Source: Bacteroidales bacterium UBA4788 (lineage in GTDB: Bacteria; Bacteroidota; Bacteroidia; Bacteroidales; VadinHA17). From it: DNA of 7,879 nucleotides. Made by a program: the position numbers and the translations under genes. The notes below the pieces were generated by a model. It was not told the origin of the DNA and searched no databases. It saw only the letters and a list, made by a program, of their open reading frames with translations. Where the stretch lies: assembly GCA_002402965.1 (NCBI GenBank), contig DHGW01000072.1, positions 1 to 7,879 of the forward strand. Direction: 5' to 3'. Below are positions 1 through 5,389 of this stretch, in pieces; position 1 is the first letter of the stretch, and each line of letters begins with the position of its first letter.

Positions 1-155
1 CCTTCTCCCTTCAGGATCCTTCTCTCCTTTATCCCGACGCGTTGCATAATCCACTCGTCAGTGGTATCCACCATGGTCGAGAGCTCCTGGTTGGTGAGCC
101 GGTATTCCGGCACCCACGCGTTTATCCCTGTTACTGCTGCTCTTATCTTTGTCAT
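1..155 (-). CDS. fabH: 3-oxoacyl-ACP synthase III (FabH), N-terminal fragment cut by the window edge
   Basis: FabH condenses acetyl-CoA or another short acyl-CoA with malonyl-ACP to start type II fatty acid synthesis in the cytoplasm. Only the first 51 codons are present and the frame is open to base 1, so the Cys-His-Asn catalytic triad is outside the window. The visible part begins MTKIRAAVTGINAWVPEY and carries the family motif TDEWIMQRVGIKERR at residues 32-46. The Trp and Arg of this segment contact CoA in characterised FabH enzymes; the usual RTG reads RVG here. The start codon overlaps the plsX stop as ATGA (152-155), which suggests translational coupling. The identification is firm from the motif and the plsX neighbour. 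Whether this is the only FabH copy cannot be seen. Confidence 0.93.
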   Translation of the reverse strand, partial: MTKIRAAVTGINAWVPEYRLTNQELSTMVDTTDEWIMQRVGIKERRILKGE

Positions 156-1096
156 GCTCCTATGGCCTCCTTGATCTTCCTTGCAAGGTCGGCATGAACT
201 ACGTCACGGGTCTGGAGTATCATATTCATTATTGCCGTCCGGTTTGAGATGCCGTGGCCAACAACCACGTTTTCGTTGATTCCGACAACCGGCGTACCCC
301 CGACAACCTCGAAGTTAAGCCTGTCAAAGAAGCTGTCTTTAATGCCTTTTGATATGGCCACGGTATAAAATTTCTCGGCCATTTTCAGGACCACGTTACC
401 CACGAATCCGTCACAGACGATCACATCGGTCATCTCATCGGTAAAAAGGTGATGGCCTTCTATGTTGCCCCTGAAGTGGAGATCGGTGCTTTCGCGCAGG
501 AGTTCATGGGCAGCCTTCACGGCAGCTGATCCCTTTGATTCCTCCTCGCCTATGTTAAGCAGCCCCACAGAAGGTTCTTTTATACCGAGGACATACCTGG
601 CATATACCGTGCCCAGCATGCCGTACTGGAGGAGAACATCAGGCTTACTGTCGGGATTGATTCCCACGTCAAGAATTATGGAGGACTTTCCGTTGACATT
701 GGGAATAAGTGCTACGAGGGCCGGCCTGAAGACACCGGGTATGACATTGACCGTATAGCTCGCGCCAACGAGCATTGCACCAGTATTGCCGGCGCTTGCA
801 AAGCCGTCAATCATACCGCTCTTGAGCATGCCGAATCCGACAGCGATGGAGGAGTCCTTTTTCTGGGAAAAGGCCTTTGCCGGGTGATCTGACATCTCTA
901 TCACCTGCGTTGTCGGTACTATGTCAAACAGAGAGGGCTCGACATTCAGTGATGCGAGCTTTTCTCTTATGCGTCCGTTATCACCGATAAGGACAAGGCG
1001 GTCTCCGTGTGGCAGCTTGCCAAGTGCATCCACGGCACCCTCAACGGCCGCATCGGGTGCATAATCGCCCCCCATTGCATCAAGACCTATTTTCAT
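152..1096 (-). CDS. plsX: phosphate acyltransferase PlsX
   Basis: PlsX converts acyl-ACP and phosphate to acyl-phosphate, the acyl donor used by PlsY to start phosphatidic acid synthesis. It is a peripheral membrane enzyme. The 314-residue protein has normal family length and all expected motifs: DAMGGD at 6-11, SAGNTGA at 101-107, ILDVGIN at 141-147 (the common form is DVGAN), LNIGEEESKG at 180-189, DVIVCDGFVGN at 224-234, and the C-terminal segment VVGGTPVVGINENVVVGHG from 264. The start is chosen because MKIGLDAMGGD is the canonical N-terminus. The gene lies 27 nt after rpmF and overlaps fabH by 4 nt, so it is an internal operon gene that links phospholipid and fatty acid initiation. A small inverted repeat abuts its start codon. 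Confidence 0.97.
   Translation of the reverse strand: MKIGLDAMGGDYAPDAAVEGAVDALGKLPHGDRLVLIGDNGRIREKLASLNVEPSLFDIVPTTQVIEMSDHPAKAFSQKKDSSIAVGFGMLKSGMIDGFASAGNTGAMLVGASYTVNVIPGVFRPALVALIPNVNGKSSIILDVGINPDSKPDVLLQYGMLGTVYARYVLGIKEPSVGLLNIGEEESKGSAAVKAAHELLRESTDLHFRGNIEGHHLFTDEMTDVIVCDGFVGNVVLKMAEKFYTVAISKGIKDSFFDRLNFEVVGGTPVVGINENVVVGHGISNRTAIMNMILQTRDVVHADLARKIKEAIGA
166..172 (-). promoter_or_regulatory. Shine-Dalgarno-like AAGGAGG before fabH
   Basis: On the minus strand AAGGAGG lies 10 nt before the fabH ATG, inside the last codons of plsX, and a second GGAG sits 1 nt before the ATG. Such strong purine tracts are uncommon as start signals in Bacteroidota, which largely do without Shine-Dalgarno pairing. 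The tract also encodes Lys-Glu-Ala of PlsX, so it may be only coding sequence. Together with the ATGA overlap it supports this fabH start. Confidence 0.4.
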
Positions 1097-1115
1097 CGTT
1101 CAGCTTTTTTGAACG
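1097..1115 (-). promoter_or_regulatory. small inverted repeat directly before the plsX start codon
   Basis: In the mRNA sense CGTTCA and TGAACG form a 6-bp stem around a 7-nt A-rich loop, and the plsX ATG begins at the next base. The arms are perfect. It fills most of the 27-nt rpmF-plsX gap and lacks a T-tract after it, so it is not a convincing terminator. A role in start-site accessibility or RNA processing is inference only. Confidence 0.3.
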
Positions 1116-1123
1116 GAAAGTTG

Positions 1124-1309
1124 TCAGGCTGTCGTCTTCTTTTCAACAGCAAGCTTACCCCTGTAGTATCCGCACTCAGGGCAGACCCTGTGGTACAGAT
1201 GAGCTGATCCGCAGTTCGTGCAGGCAGCAACTGTAGGAGCCACAGCCTTGTAGTGTGTCCTCCTCTTGTCCCTCCTTGTGCTGGAGTGTTTGTGTTTTGG
1301 ATTTGGCAT
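1124..1309 (-). CDS. rpmF: 50S ribosomal protein L32 (zinc-ribbon form)
   Basis: L32 is a small protein of the large ribosomal subunit. The 61-residue product begins MPNPKHKHSSTRRDKRR, the typical basic N-terminus, and has a complete zinc ribbon: C30-x2-C33 and C43-x2-C46 within CTNCGSAHLYHRVCPECG. It is therefore the zinc-binding version and not the cysteine-free paralogue that some bacteria use under zinc limitation. It lies 17 nt after the DUF177 gene and 27 nt before plsX, an order found in many bacteria that ties ribosome production to lipid synthesis. Length and motif leave little doubt. Confidence 0.97.
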   Translation of the reverse strand: MPNPKHKHSSTRRDKRRTHYKAVAPTVAACTNCGSAHLYHRVCPECGYYRGKLAVEKKTTA

Positions 1310-1326
1310 CGCAGTAATGAATTAAT

Positions 1327-1848
1327 TTAATTTGTCCCTGTCAGTTTCTTAAGCTCATCCCATCGCGGGTCGGAGTCTCCCTCGCCGGTCATGAGATGGG
1401 CTTCAAGCTTCCTGATCATCGCGGGGTCGCATGTTGTACGTCCCTTGCTGTCATCAGGATGAATACGCTTCAAAGGTAATGCAAGGTGGATGTATTCATA
1501 GAAAAACTGACTCAGATCTATTTCATGTTCATCCAGCGGCATTGTTACAATGTCCGGATCAGATTCCTCCCACTCCCTTCCCTGCTTCACAAACAGCCTG
1601 TTGGCGCATGATAAAGGCAGGTAAAAAGCTTCAAGGCATCTGTCACATACCACCTCGGCACGGCCGTTGATCACTATGTCCAGCTCAAGATGGGTGGAAC
1701 ATTTCTCAAGAACCACCACCGCCCTGAACTCCCCCCTCTTAATCTCCGACTCCTCAAAAGCATCCAGAAAGTCATCTCCTATTTTAAATTCGTAGGTGTA
1801 TCTGGCCTCCTTTAATCCCGCTAACGGTATGGAATACAATCCGGGCAT
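1327..1848 (-). CDS. DUF177/YceD family protein
   Basis: The 173-residue protein belongs to the DUF177 (YceD) family, whose gene typically precedes rpmF. The E. coli and plant members have been linked to 23S rRNA accumulation; no enzymatic activity is established. Visible family features are the VVCDRCLEAF segment (Cys68-x2-Cys71), the acidic stretch DEHEIDLSQFFYEYIHLALPLKRIHP at roughly 107-131 in which the Leu-Pro step is conserved, a further Cys140, and the closing DPRWDELKKL at 160-169. The frame stays open upstream for another 52 codons, but I start at MPGLYSIPL because a TAnnTTTG promoter box lies between the two candidate starts and the extra residues look unrelated to the family. It is the first gene of the DUF177-rpmF-plsX-fabH operon. 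Confidence 0.88.
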   Translation of the reverse strand: MPGLYSIPLAGLKEARYTYEFKIGDDFLDAFEESEIKRGEFRAVVVLEKCSTHLELDIVINGRAEVVCDRCLEAFYLPLSCANRLFVKQGREWEESDPDIVTMPLDEHEIDLSQFFYEYIHLALPLKRIHPDDSKGRTTCDPAMIRKLEAHLMTGEGDSDPRWDELKKLTGTN

Positions 1849-1868
1849 ATTCCCTTTTTTTCGGTCTG

Positions 1869-1876
1869 CAAAATTA
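1869..1876 (-). promoter_or_regulatory. Bacteroidota -7 promoter box for the DUF177-rpmF-plsX-fabH operon
   Basis: The minus strand reads TAATTTTG, a perfect match to the Bacteroidota -7 consensus TAnnTTTG. It lies 20 nt before the DUF177 ATG, predicting a leader of about 15 nt. No well-spaced -33 TTG is visible; the nearest is only 12 nt away, in an A/T-rich region. The placement supports the start at 1848. Inferred from sequence only. Confidence 0.6.
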
Positions 1877-1999
1877 TAAATCCTCTTCCAATAAAAAAAA
1901 TTATGAACAAAAAAGTAACATCCCCCGTTTTCTTCGCAGTTCACCGATGAATATCCGCACCCTGCCGGAAAAGTCTGGCGACGGCATGGGGTTGCATAA

Positions 2000-2007
2000 T
2001 ACATTTG
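2000..2007 (+). promoter_or_regulatory. Bacteroidota -7 promoter box for the LiaF-like/LytS/LytTR operon
   Basis: TACATTTG is a perfect TAnnTTTG match, 23 nt before the ATG at 2031, predicting transcription from about 2012-2015. The -33 element is weak: CTGG near 1975 at a long spacing. It faces away from the DUF177 promoter box, so the roughly 120 bases between the two boxes form a shared divergent control region. I see no further clear operator there. Confidence 0.55.
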
Positions 2008-2030
2008 AACCGAAATTCAAATTCACCGTC

Positions 2031-2369
2031 ATGAAAGACAAATACAACAATCCGTTCATTGGCATGGCAAAGTTCCTGATTACCCTCGGACTGGTGATGA
2101 TTGTGGCGAAACTTGACCTGCTCAACCTCGGAGAAATCTCAGATTACTTCAAATGGGAGATGATCCTTATCTTTTTCGGGGTCTTCTCGCTCCTGAGCCT
2201 TGAACTGGTCTCGGCAGTTGCCCTCTTCGCCATCGGCTTCTGGTTCCTGATGCCGGACATGAGCGTACAGCTTTCTCCGGTCTACAAGAATATATACTGG
2301 CCTGCCGTACTGGTGCTTGGAGGGGTGGCATTCATGCTCCGACCCATAAGTAAACAATTCAAAAGTTAA
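2031..2369 (+). CDS. small four-helix membrane protein, LiaF-type transmembrane domain only (DUF5668-like)
   Basis: The 112-residue product is almost entirely membrane: hydrophobic segments at about 12-26, 42-58, 60-74 and 89-104. It resembles the N-terminal half of the next gene product: both have a W-x-M segment before helix 2, an IGF-W/F-FLMP-type motif (ALFAIGFWFLMPDM here, LISVGGFFLIPEL there), and a WPA-VLGGV-type helix 4 (YWPAVLVLGG versus FWPALFIVIG). It is best read as a paralogous stand-alone copy of that domain without the soluble part. The frame extends 28 codons upstream, but the TAnnTTTG box at 2000-2007 lies inside that extension, so the start at MKDKYNNPF is preferred. It is the first gene of the operon, 22 nt before the LiaF-like gene. 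The function is unknown; by context it may modulate or partner the LiaF-like protein. Confidence 0.75.
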   Translation: MKDKYNNPFIGMAKFLITLGLVMIVAKLDLLNLGEISDYFKWEMILIFFGVFSLLSLELVSAVALFAIGFWFLMPDMSVQLSPVYKNIYWPAVLVLGGVAFMLRPISKQFKS

Positions 2370-2391
2370 GAACCTAATAATATCGAAAGCA

Positions 2392-3132
2392 ATGGAAAAC
2401 CAAATGAACAAACCGGCAAGAAATACCGAAACCTCCAACAGGCTGGTCATCGGTGTTCTGCTAATTATCGCAGGATTAATCCTTATGCTCAAGAAGTCTA
2501 CTGTTCTGCCCGAACCTCTCGACCATTTCATAGATGATATCCTGTTCAGCTGGCAGATGCTGCTGATCGCTATCGGTGTGATTACACTGATCGGCTCTGA
2601 CAACAAGACCCCGGGCATAGTGCTGATATCCGTCGGCGGATTTTTCCTGATCCCCGAGCTCTTCACCGATTTCTTCAGGTCATTTAACTTCTTCTGGCCC
2701 GCATTGTTCATAGTAATTGGCGTGGTACTCCTGATAAACTCAAAAAGTATCGTGAAGAAACTTGACTACTCAACCACAAACAAAGCTGATTACATAGACT
2801 ATACAAATATCTTCAGCGGCGCAGAGCGTCAGCTTATTACCGAAAATTTCCAGGGGGGCAAGATTACCTCTATCTTCGGCGGAGGAGAGGTTGACCTTAC
2901 CAGATCATCTCTTGCTCCGGGAGAGAACATTATTGAAATTACCTGTATCTTTGGGGGTACAACCATTATTGTGCCGGAAAGCTGGAGCGTAATACTTGAT
3001 ATCACACCGATCCTCGGAGGATTCTCGGATGCGAGAAAAATAAGGGGTGATGTTATTAAGGACAATACAAGGACACTTATAATCAGAGGTACCGTGATTT
3101 TTGGCGGTGGAGAGTTAAAAAGCTACAAGTAG
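2392..3132 (+). CDS. LiaF-like membrane protein with C-terminal IFGG-repeat domain
   Basis: The 246-residue protein has four hydrophobic segments (about 18-34, 54-68, 74-88, 100-116) followed by a soluble C-terminal domain of the LiaF / cell wall-active antibiotics response type. In Firmicutes LiaF restrains the LiaS-LiaR two-component system until envelope damage. The C-terminal half carries a recurring motif: IFSGAER at 140, IFGGGEVDL at 161, IFGGTTIIVP at 187, ILGGFSDAR at 207 and IFGGGELKS at 236, as expected of stacked beta rungs. The Lys-rich stretch NSKSIVKK after helix 4 suggests a cytoplasmic C-terminus by the positive-inside rule. The gene is 3 nt from the histidine kinase start, so it is almost certainly co-translated with it. 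The start could also be Met5 (2404). The family is well supported; the negative-regulator role is inferred. Confidence 0.85.
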   Translation: MENQMNKPARNTETSNRLVIGVLLIIAGLILMLKKSTVLPEPLDHFIDDILFSWQMLLIAIGVITLIGSDNKTPGIVLISVGGFFLIPELFTDFFRSFNFFWPALFIVIGVVLLINSKSIVKKLDYSTTNKADYIDYTNIFSGAERQLITENFQGGKITSIFGGGEVDLTRSSLAPGENIIEITCIFGGTTIIVPESWSVILDITPILGGFSDARKIRGDVIKDNTRTLIIRGTVIFGGGELKSYK

Positions 3133-3135
3133 TAT

Positions 3136-4194
3136 ATGAAGCATCCGTTACTGGAGAGCAGAGCAAGGTTACTTGTATGGTGGCTGGCCTGGCTGATGTT
3201 AGCCACAGGCCAGTCACTTCTTATTATTTTCGTTTACGGCGGGAAAGCCGACCTGGCTGTCGCCGACGGTATTGTTTCCATGATTATTTTCGGACTCCTT
3301 GGCCTTGCCATTTGGTTCCCCGTGAGATATATGCTTCGTGAGGACAACCAGCTCTACTCATCAGTATTCAATGTCCTTCTGACCGGCTCACTGACCATTC
3401 TGTTCTGGCTCCTCGTGCCGAGGCTGGTTGTCCGGGTTTTTGTGTCAGAGAAAATCGATTATGACATCTTCTGGCACTCATCACTGGTCTTCCGGGCGAC
3501 GGCCGGCATACTGTTGTTCTTCATGATAGTGCTTGTTTACTATCTTTTCCTCAGTGCCTTACGCCTTGAGGAGAAGGCGAAGCGACAGGCCCAGCTCGAG
3601 ACACAGGTGCGCGAGGGAGAGCTGAAAATGCTCCGCTCGCAGATAAATCCTCATTTCCTCTTCAACAGCCTCAACTCCGTCAGCTCCCTCACCGTTACCG
3701 ACCCCCTCAGAGCCAGGGAGATGATAGTCAAGCTGTCAGATTTCATGCGCTATTCGCTCTCATCGAGAAATGAGCAGCCGGTGACTCTGCACACCGAAAT
3801 GGAGAGCCTCAGGCTATACCTGCAGATAGAGAAGGTGAGGTTCGGTGAACGCCTTGTCATTGAAGAGGAGATAAGCGAGGAGTGCATGCAGGCACTGATG
3901 CCGGGAATGCTCCTCCAGCCTCTTTATGAGAACGCAGTTAAGCACGGGGTCTATGAATCGACAGAAGAGGTGGTCATCAGAACCAGCGTGAAGAAGGAAA
4001 ACGACACGGTGGTGATAACTGTCGCCAACAATGTCGATACTGAATCGGTGGTGACAAAAAAAGGTGCAGGCATAGGGCTCAGGAACGTCAACAGCAGGCT
4101 GGAGCTCTTCTTCGGCGATACCGCCGATCTTGATATCACACGCACAGATGACAGTTTTACCGTGACGGTAAGATTCCCGTTCAGACAGACATGA
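3136..4194 (+). CDS. LytS-type sensor histidine kinase
   Basis: The 352-residue protein is a membrane kinase of the His_kinase (LytS/YehU) class, which phosphorylates LytTR regulators. Four hydrophobic segments (about 13-35, 45-65, 77-103, 118-141) form the sensor; there is no periplasmic domain of any size, so the signal is likely intramembrane or delivered by a partner. A charged helix at 142-168 leads to the phosphoacceptor motif QINPHFLFNSLNS with His173. The ATP-binding domain has the N-box LLQPLYENAVKHG (Asn266) and the G-box KKGAGIGLRNVNSRL (about 308-322). All catalytic motifs are intact. It follows the LiaF-like gene by 3 nt and precedes the regulator by 21 nt. The short sensor and the upstream LiaF-like protein together suggest that the partner supplies the stimulus. 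Confidence 0.93.
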   Translation: MKHPLLESRARLLVWWLAWLMLATGQSLLIIFVYGGKADLAVADGIVSMIIFGLLGLAIWFPVRYMLREDNQLYSSVFNVLLTGSLTILFWLLVPRLVVRVFVSEKIDYDIFWHSSLVFRATAGILLFFMIVLVYYLFLSALRLEEKAKRQAQLETQVREGELKMLRSQINPHFLFNSLNSVSSLTVTDPLRAREMIVKLSDFMRYSLSSRNEQPVTLHTEMESLRLYLQIEKVRFGERLVIEEEISEECMQALMPGMLLQPLYENAVKHGVYESTEEVVIRTSVKKENDTVVITVANNVDTESVVTKKGAGIGLRNVNSRLELFFGDTADLDITRTDDSFTVTVRFPFRQT

Positions 4195-4215
4195 CAGATA
4201 TTTCATCATAACGGC

Positions 4216-4968
4216 ATGAAAAAGATAAGAGCACTGATCATTGAAGATGAAGCCCCGGCCAGGGAGCTGCTTAAATATATGCTTAAGGACCACCCCGAAA
4301 TTGAGATCGCGGGGGAATGCGGCGACGGCTTCTGCGGGGCAAGGGAGATAAAGGAGAAGCGCCCGGACCTGATCTTCCTGGATATACAGATGCCGAAGCT
4401 GACAGGGTTTGAGCTGCTGGAGGTAGTAGACGAGAAGCCCGAGGTGATCTTCACCACAGCCTTTGACCAGTATGCCATCAGGGCATTTGAACTGAACGCC
4501 GTTGATTATCTGCTGAAACCCTTCTCAAAGGAGCGCTTTGACGATGCCCTCGCCAAAGCGGTAAACCGCATCGTAAAAGAGACACCGGAACCGGAAAAAA
4601 TTGAAAAACTGGTGGACTCAGTCTCTGAAGCAGAAGGATACCTCACAAGAATCGTATTCAGAAAAGGGGCGGGAATAAAGATCATACCCCTGAACAATGT
4701 TTCATACCTCGCCGCCGAAGATGATTACGTGATGATTTACTACAGCGAGGGCAAGGCACTGAAGCCGAAGACGATGAAATATTACGAGGATCACCTCCCC
4801 CCGGGCCTCTTTCTGAGAGTCCACAGGTCGTACATGGTCAACGTTGAGCATATCACCCGCCTTGAGCCCTACAGCAAGGATAACTACGTGGCAATACTCA
4901 AATCAGGCGAAAAGATCCCCGTAAGCCGCGCCGGATACAAAATGCTGAGGGAGAAACTCAGCTTTTAG
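4216..4968 (+). CDS. LytTR-family response regulator
   Basis: The 250-residue protein is the cognate regulator of the preceding kinase. The receiver domain (about 1-120) has the acidic pair Glu10/Asp11, phosphoacceptor Asp56 in LIFLDIQMP, Thr80/Thr81 and Lys101 in YLLKPF. A linker rich in Glu and Pro (about 121-140) joins it to a LytTR DNA-binding domain (about 141-250), recognised by FRKGAGIKIIPLNNVSYLAAEDDYV and LRVHRSYMVNVEHI. LytTR proteins bind short direct repeats upstream of targets, often envelope or virulence functions; I found no convincing repeat pair in the operon's own promoter. The stop codon overlaps that of yidD on the other strand by 4 nt. The Lia systems of Firmicutes use a NarL/LuxR-type regulator instead. 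Confidence 0.95.
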   Translation: MKKIRALIIEDEAPARELLKYMLKDHPEIEIAGECGDGFCGAREIKEKRPDLIFLDIQMPKLTGFELLEVVDEKPEVIFTTAFDQYAIRAFELNAVDYLLKPFSKERFDDALAKAVNRIVKETPEPEKIEKLVDSVSEAEGYLTRIVFRKGAGIKIIPLNNVSYLAAEDDYVMIYYSEGKALKPKTMKYYEDHLPPGLFLRVHRSYMVNVEHITRLEPYSKDNYVAILKSGEKIPVSRAGYKMLREKLSF

Positions 4969-5279
4969 GCATGTTCCTTAAGCCTGTTGCAGCGCGGACT
5001 GCGTCGTAACATTTTGCTGTTATGGCGGTACCGCCTGAAAATAAACCTCGGAACAGGATCATACCCGTGAGTGCCACCCGGCCTGCACCTCAGGATGCGG
5101 CCTGTTGAAATGACCAAACCCTTTAACGGGCCGTGCATCGTGAGAGCATCAATCGCATACTGTGAACAGGTTGGAGTATGACGGCATGAAGGCGGTATCA
5201 GGGGTGAGATGAACCACCGGTAAAACCATACGGGTATCAGCAGCAAAAAAGATAATATCTTTGCGATCGGGCTTTGCAT
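4965..5279 (-). CDS. yidD: membrane protein insertion efficiency factor YidD
   Basis: YidD is a small membrane-associated protein that helps YidC insert inner-membrane proteins. The 104-residue product has the family core: an amphipathic/hydrophobic N-terminus (about 7-23), FISPLIPPSCRHTPTCSQYA at 23-42, and RILRCRPGGTHGYDPVP at 61-77. The start at MQSPIAKIL fits the family; a 14-codon upstream extension is open but runs through a promoter-like TATCTTTG box. The tail after DPVP is about 27 residues, strongly basic (FRRYRHNSKMLRRSPRCNRL), and longer than in many YidD proteins. In many genomes yidD sits beside rnpA and yidC or rpmH; here it stands apart, convergent with the LytTR gene and divergent from the metallopeptidase gene. 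Confidence 0.93.
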   Translation of the reverse strand: MQSPIAKILSFLLLIPVWFYRWFISPLIPPSCRHTPTCSQYAIDALTMHGPLKGLVISTGRILRCRPGGTHGYDPVPRFIFRRYRHNSKMLRRSPRCNRLKEHA

Positions 5280-5285
5280 CGGGGT

Positions 5286-5314
5286 CAAAGATAAGCTGAA
5301 TTGGCATGACAAAA
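5286..5314 (-). promoter_or_regulatory. Bacteroidota promoter for yidD
   Basis: The minus strand has TTTTG (5310-5314) and, 16 nt later, TATCTTTG (5286-5293), a perfect TAnnTTTG -7 box with a plausible -33 element. The box ends only 6 nt before the yidD ATG, so transcription would begin at or within a few bases of the start codon and give a leaderless or nearly leaderless mRNA. Inferred from sequence. Confidence 0.5.
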
Positions 5315-5389
5315 TGACCACTTTTCGGAACTAATTGCCGATGGCAGCTGTTTTGCATGAATGAAAGAAACCAATTGAACAGATAATTA

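Noticed and set aside
1904..1945. Possible LytTR direct repeats (GTT-centred) in the divergent promoter region
   Set aside because: GTT cores recur at about 11-12 nt spacing, but the flanking bases do not fit the LytTR consensus and the spacing is not the usual roughly 21-22 nt centre to centre.
1947..2030. 28-codon N-terminal extension of the small membrane protein
   Set aside because: The promoter box at 2000-2007 lies inside it, and the extension has no resemblance to the paralogous downstream protein.
2139..2711. 190-codon open frame on the minus strand
   Set aside because: It lies antisense across the two LiaF-type membrane genes, which have clear family features. Its predicted protein shows no recognisable domain, and its length is explained as a shadow of hydrophobic coding sequence.
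2946..2953. Internal TATCTTTG matching the promoter -7 consensus
   Set aside because: It encodes part of the IFGG repeat of the LiaF-like protein (Ile-Phe-Gly codons), has no positioned start codon after it, and is most simply coding sequence.
3814..4293. 159-codon open frame on the minus strand
   Set aside because: It is antisense to the catalytic domain of the histidine kinase and the start of the regulator, both intact, and has no motif of its own.
5024..5035. Perfect 12-bp palindrome GGCGGTACCGCC
   Set aside because: It is within the basic tail of yidD, where Arg codons favour such sequence, and no T-tract or gene boundary is near enough to make it a terminator.
5280..5389. Search for a promoter of the metallopeptidase gene
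   Set aside because: No TAnnTTTG box was found on the plus strand. CTGTTTTG at 5348-5355 lacks the conserved T-A step and is too weak to call.
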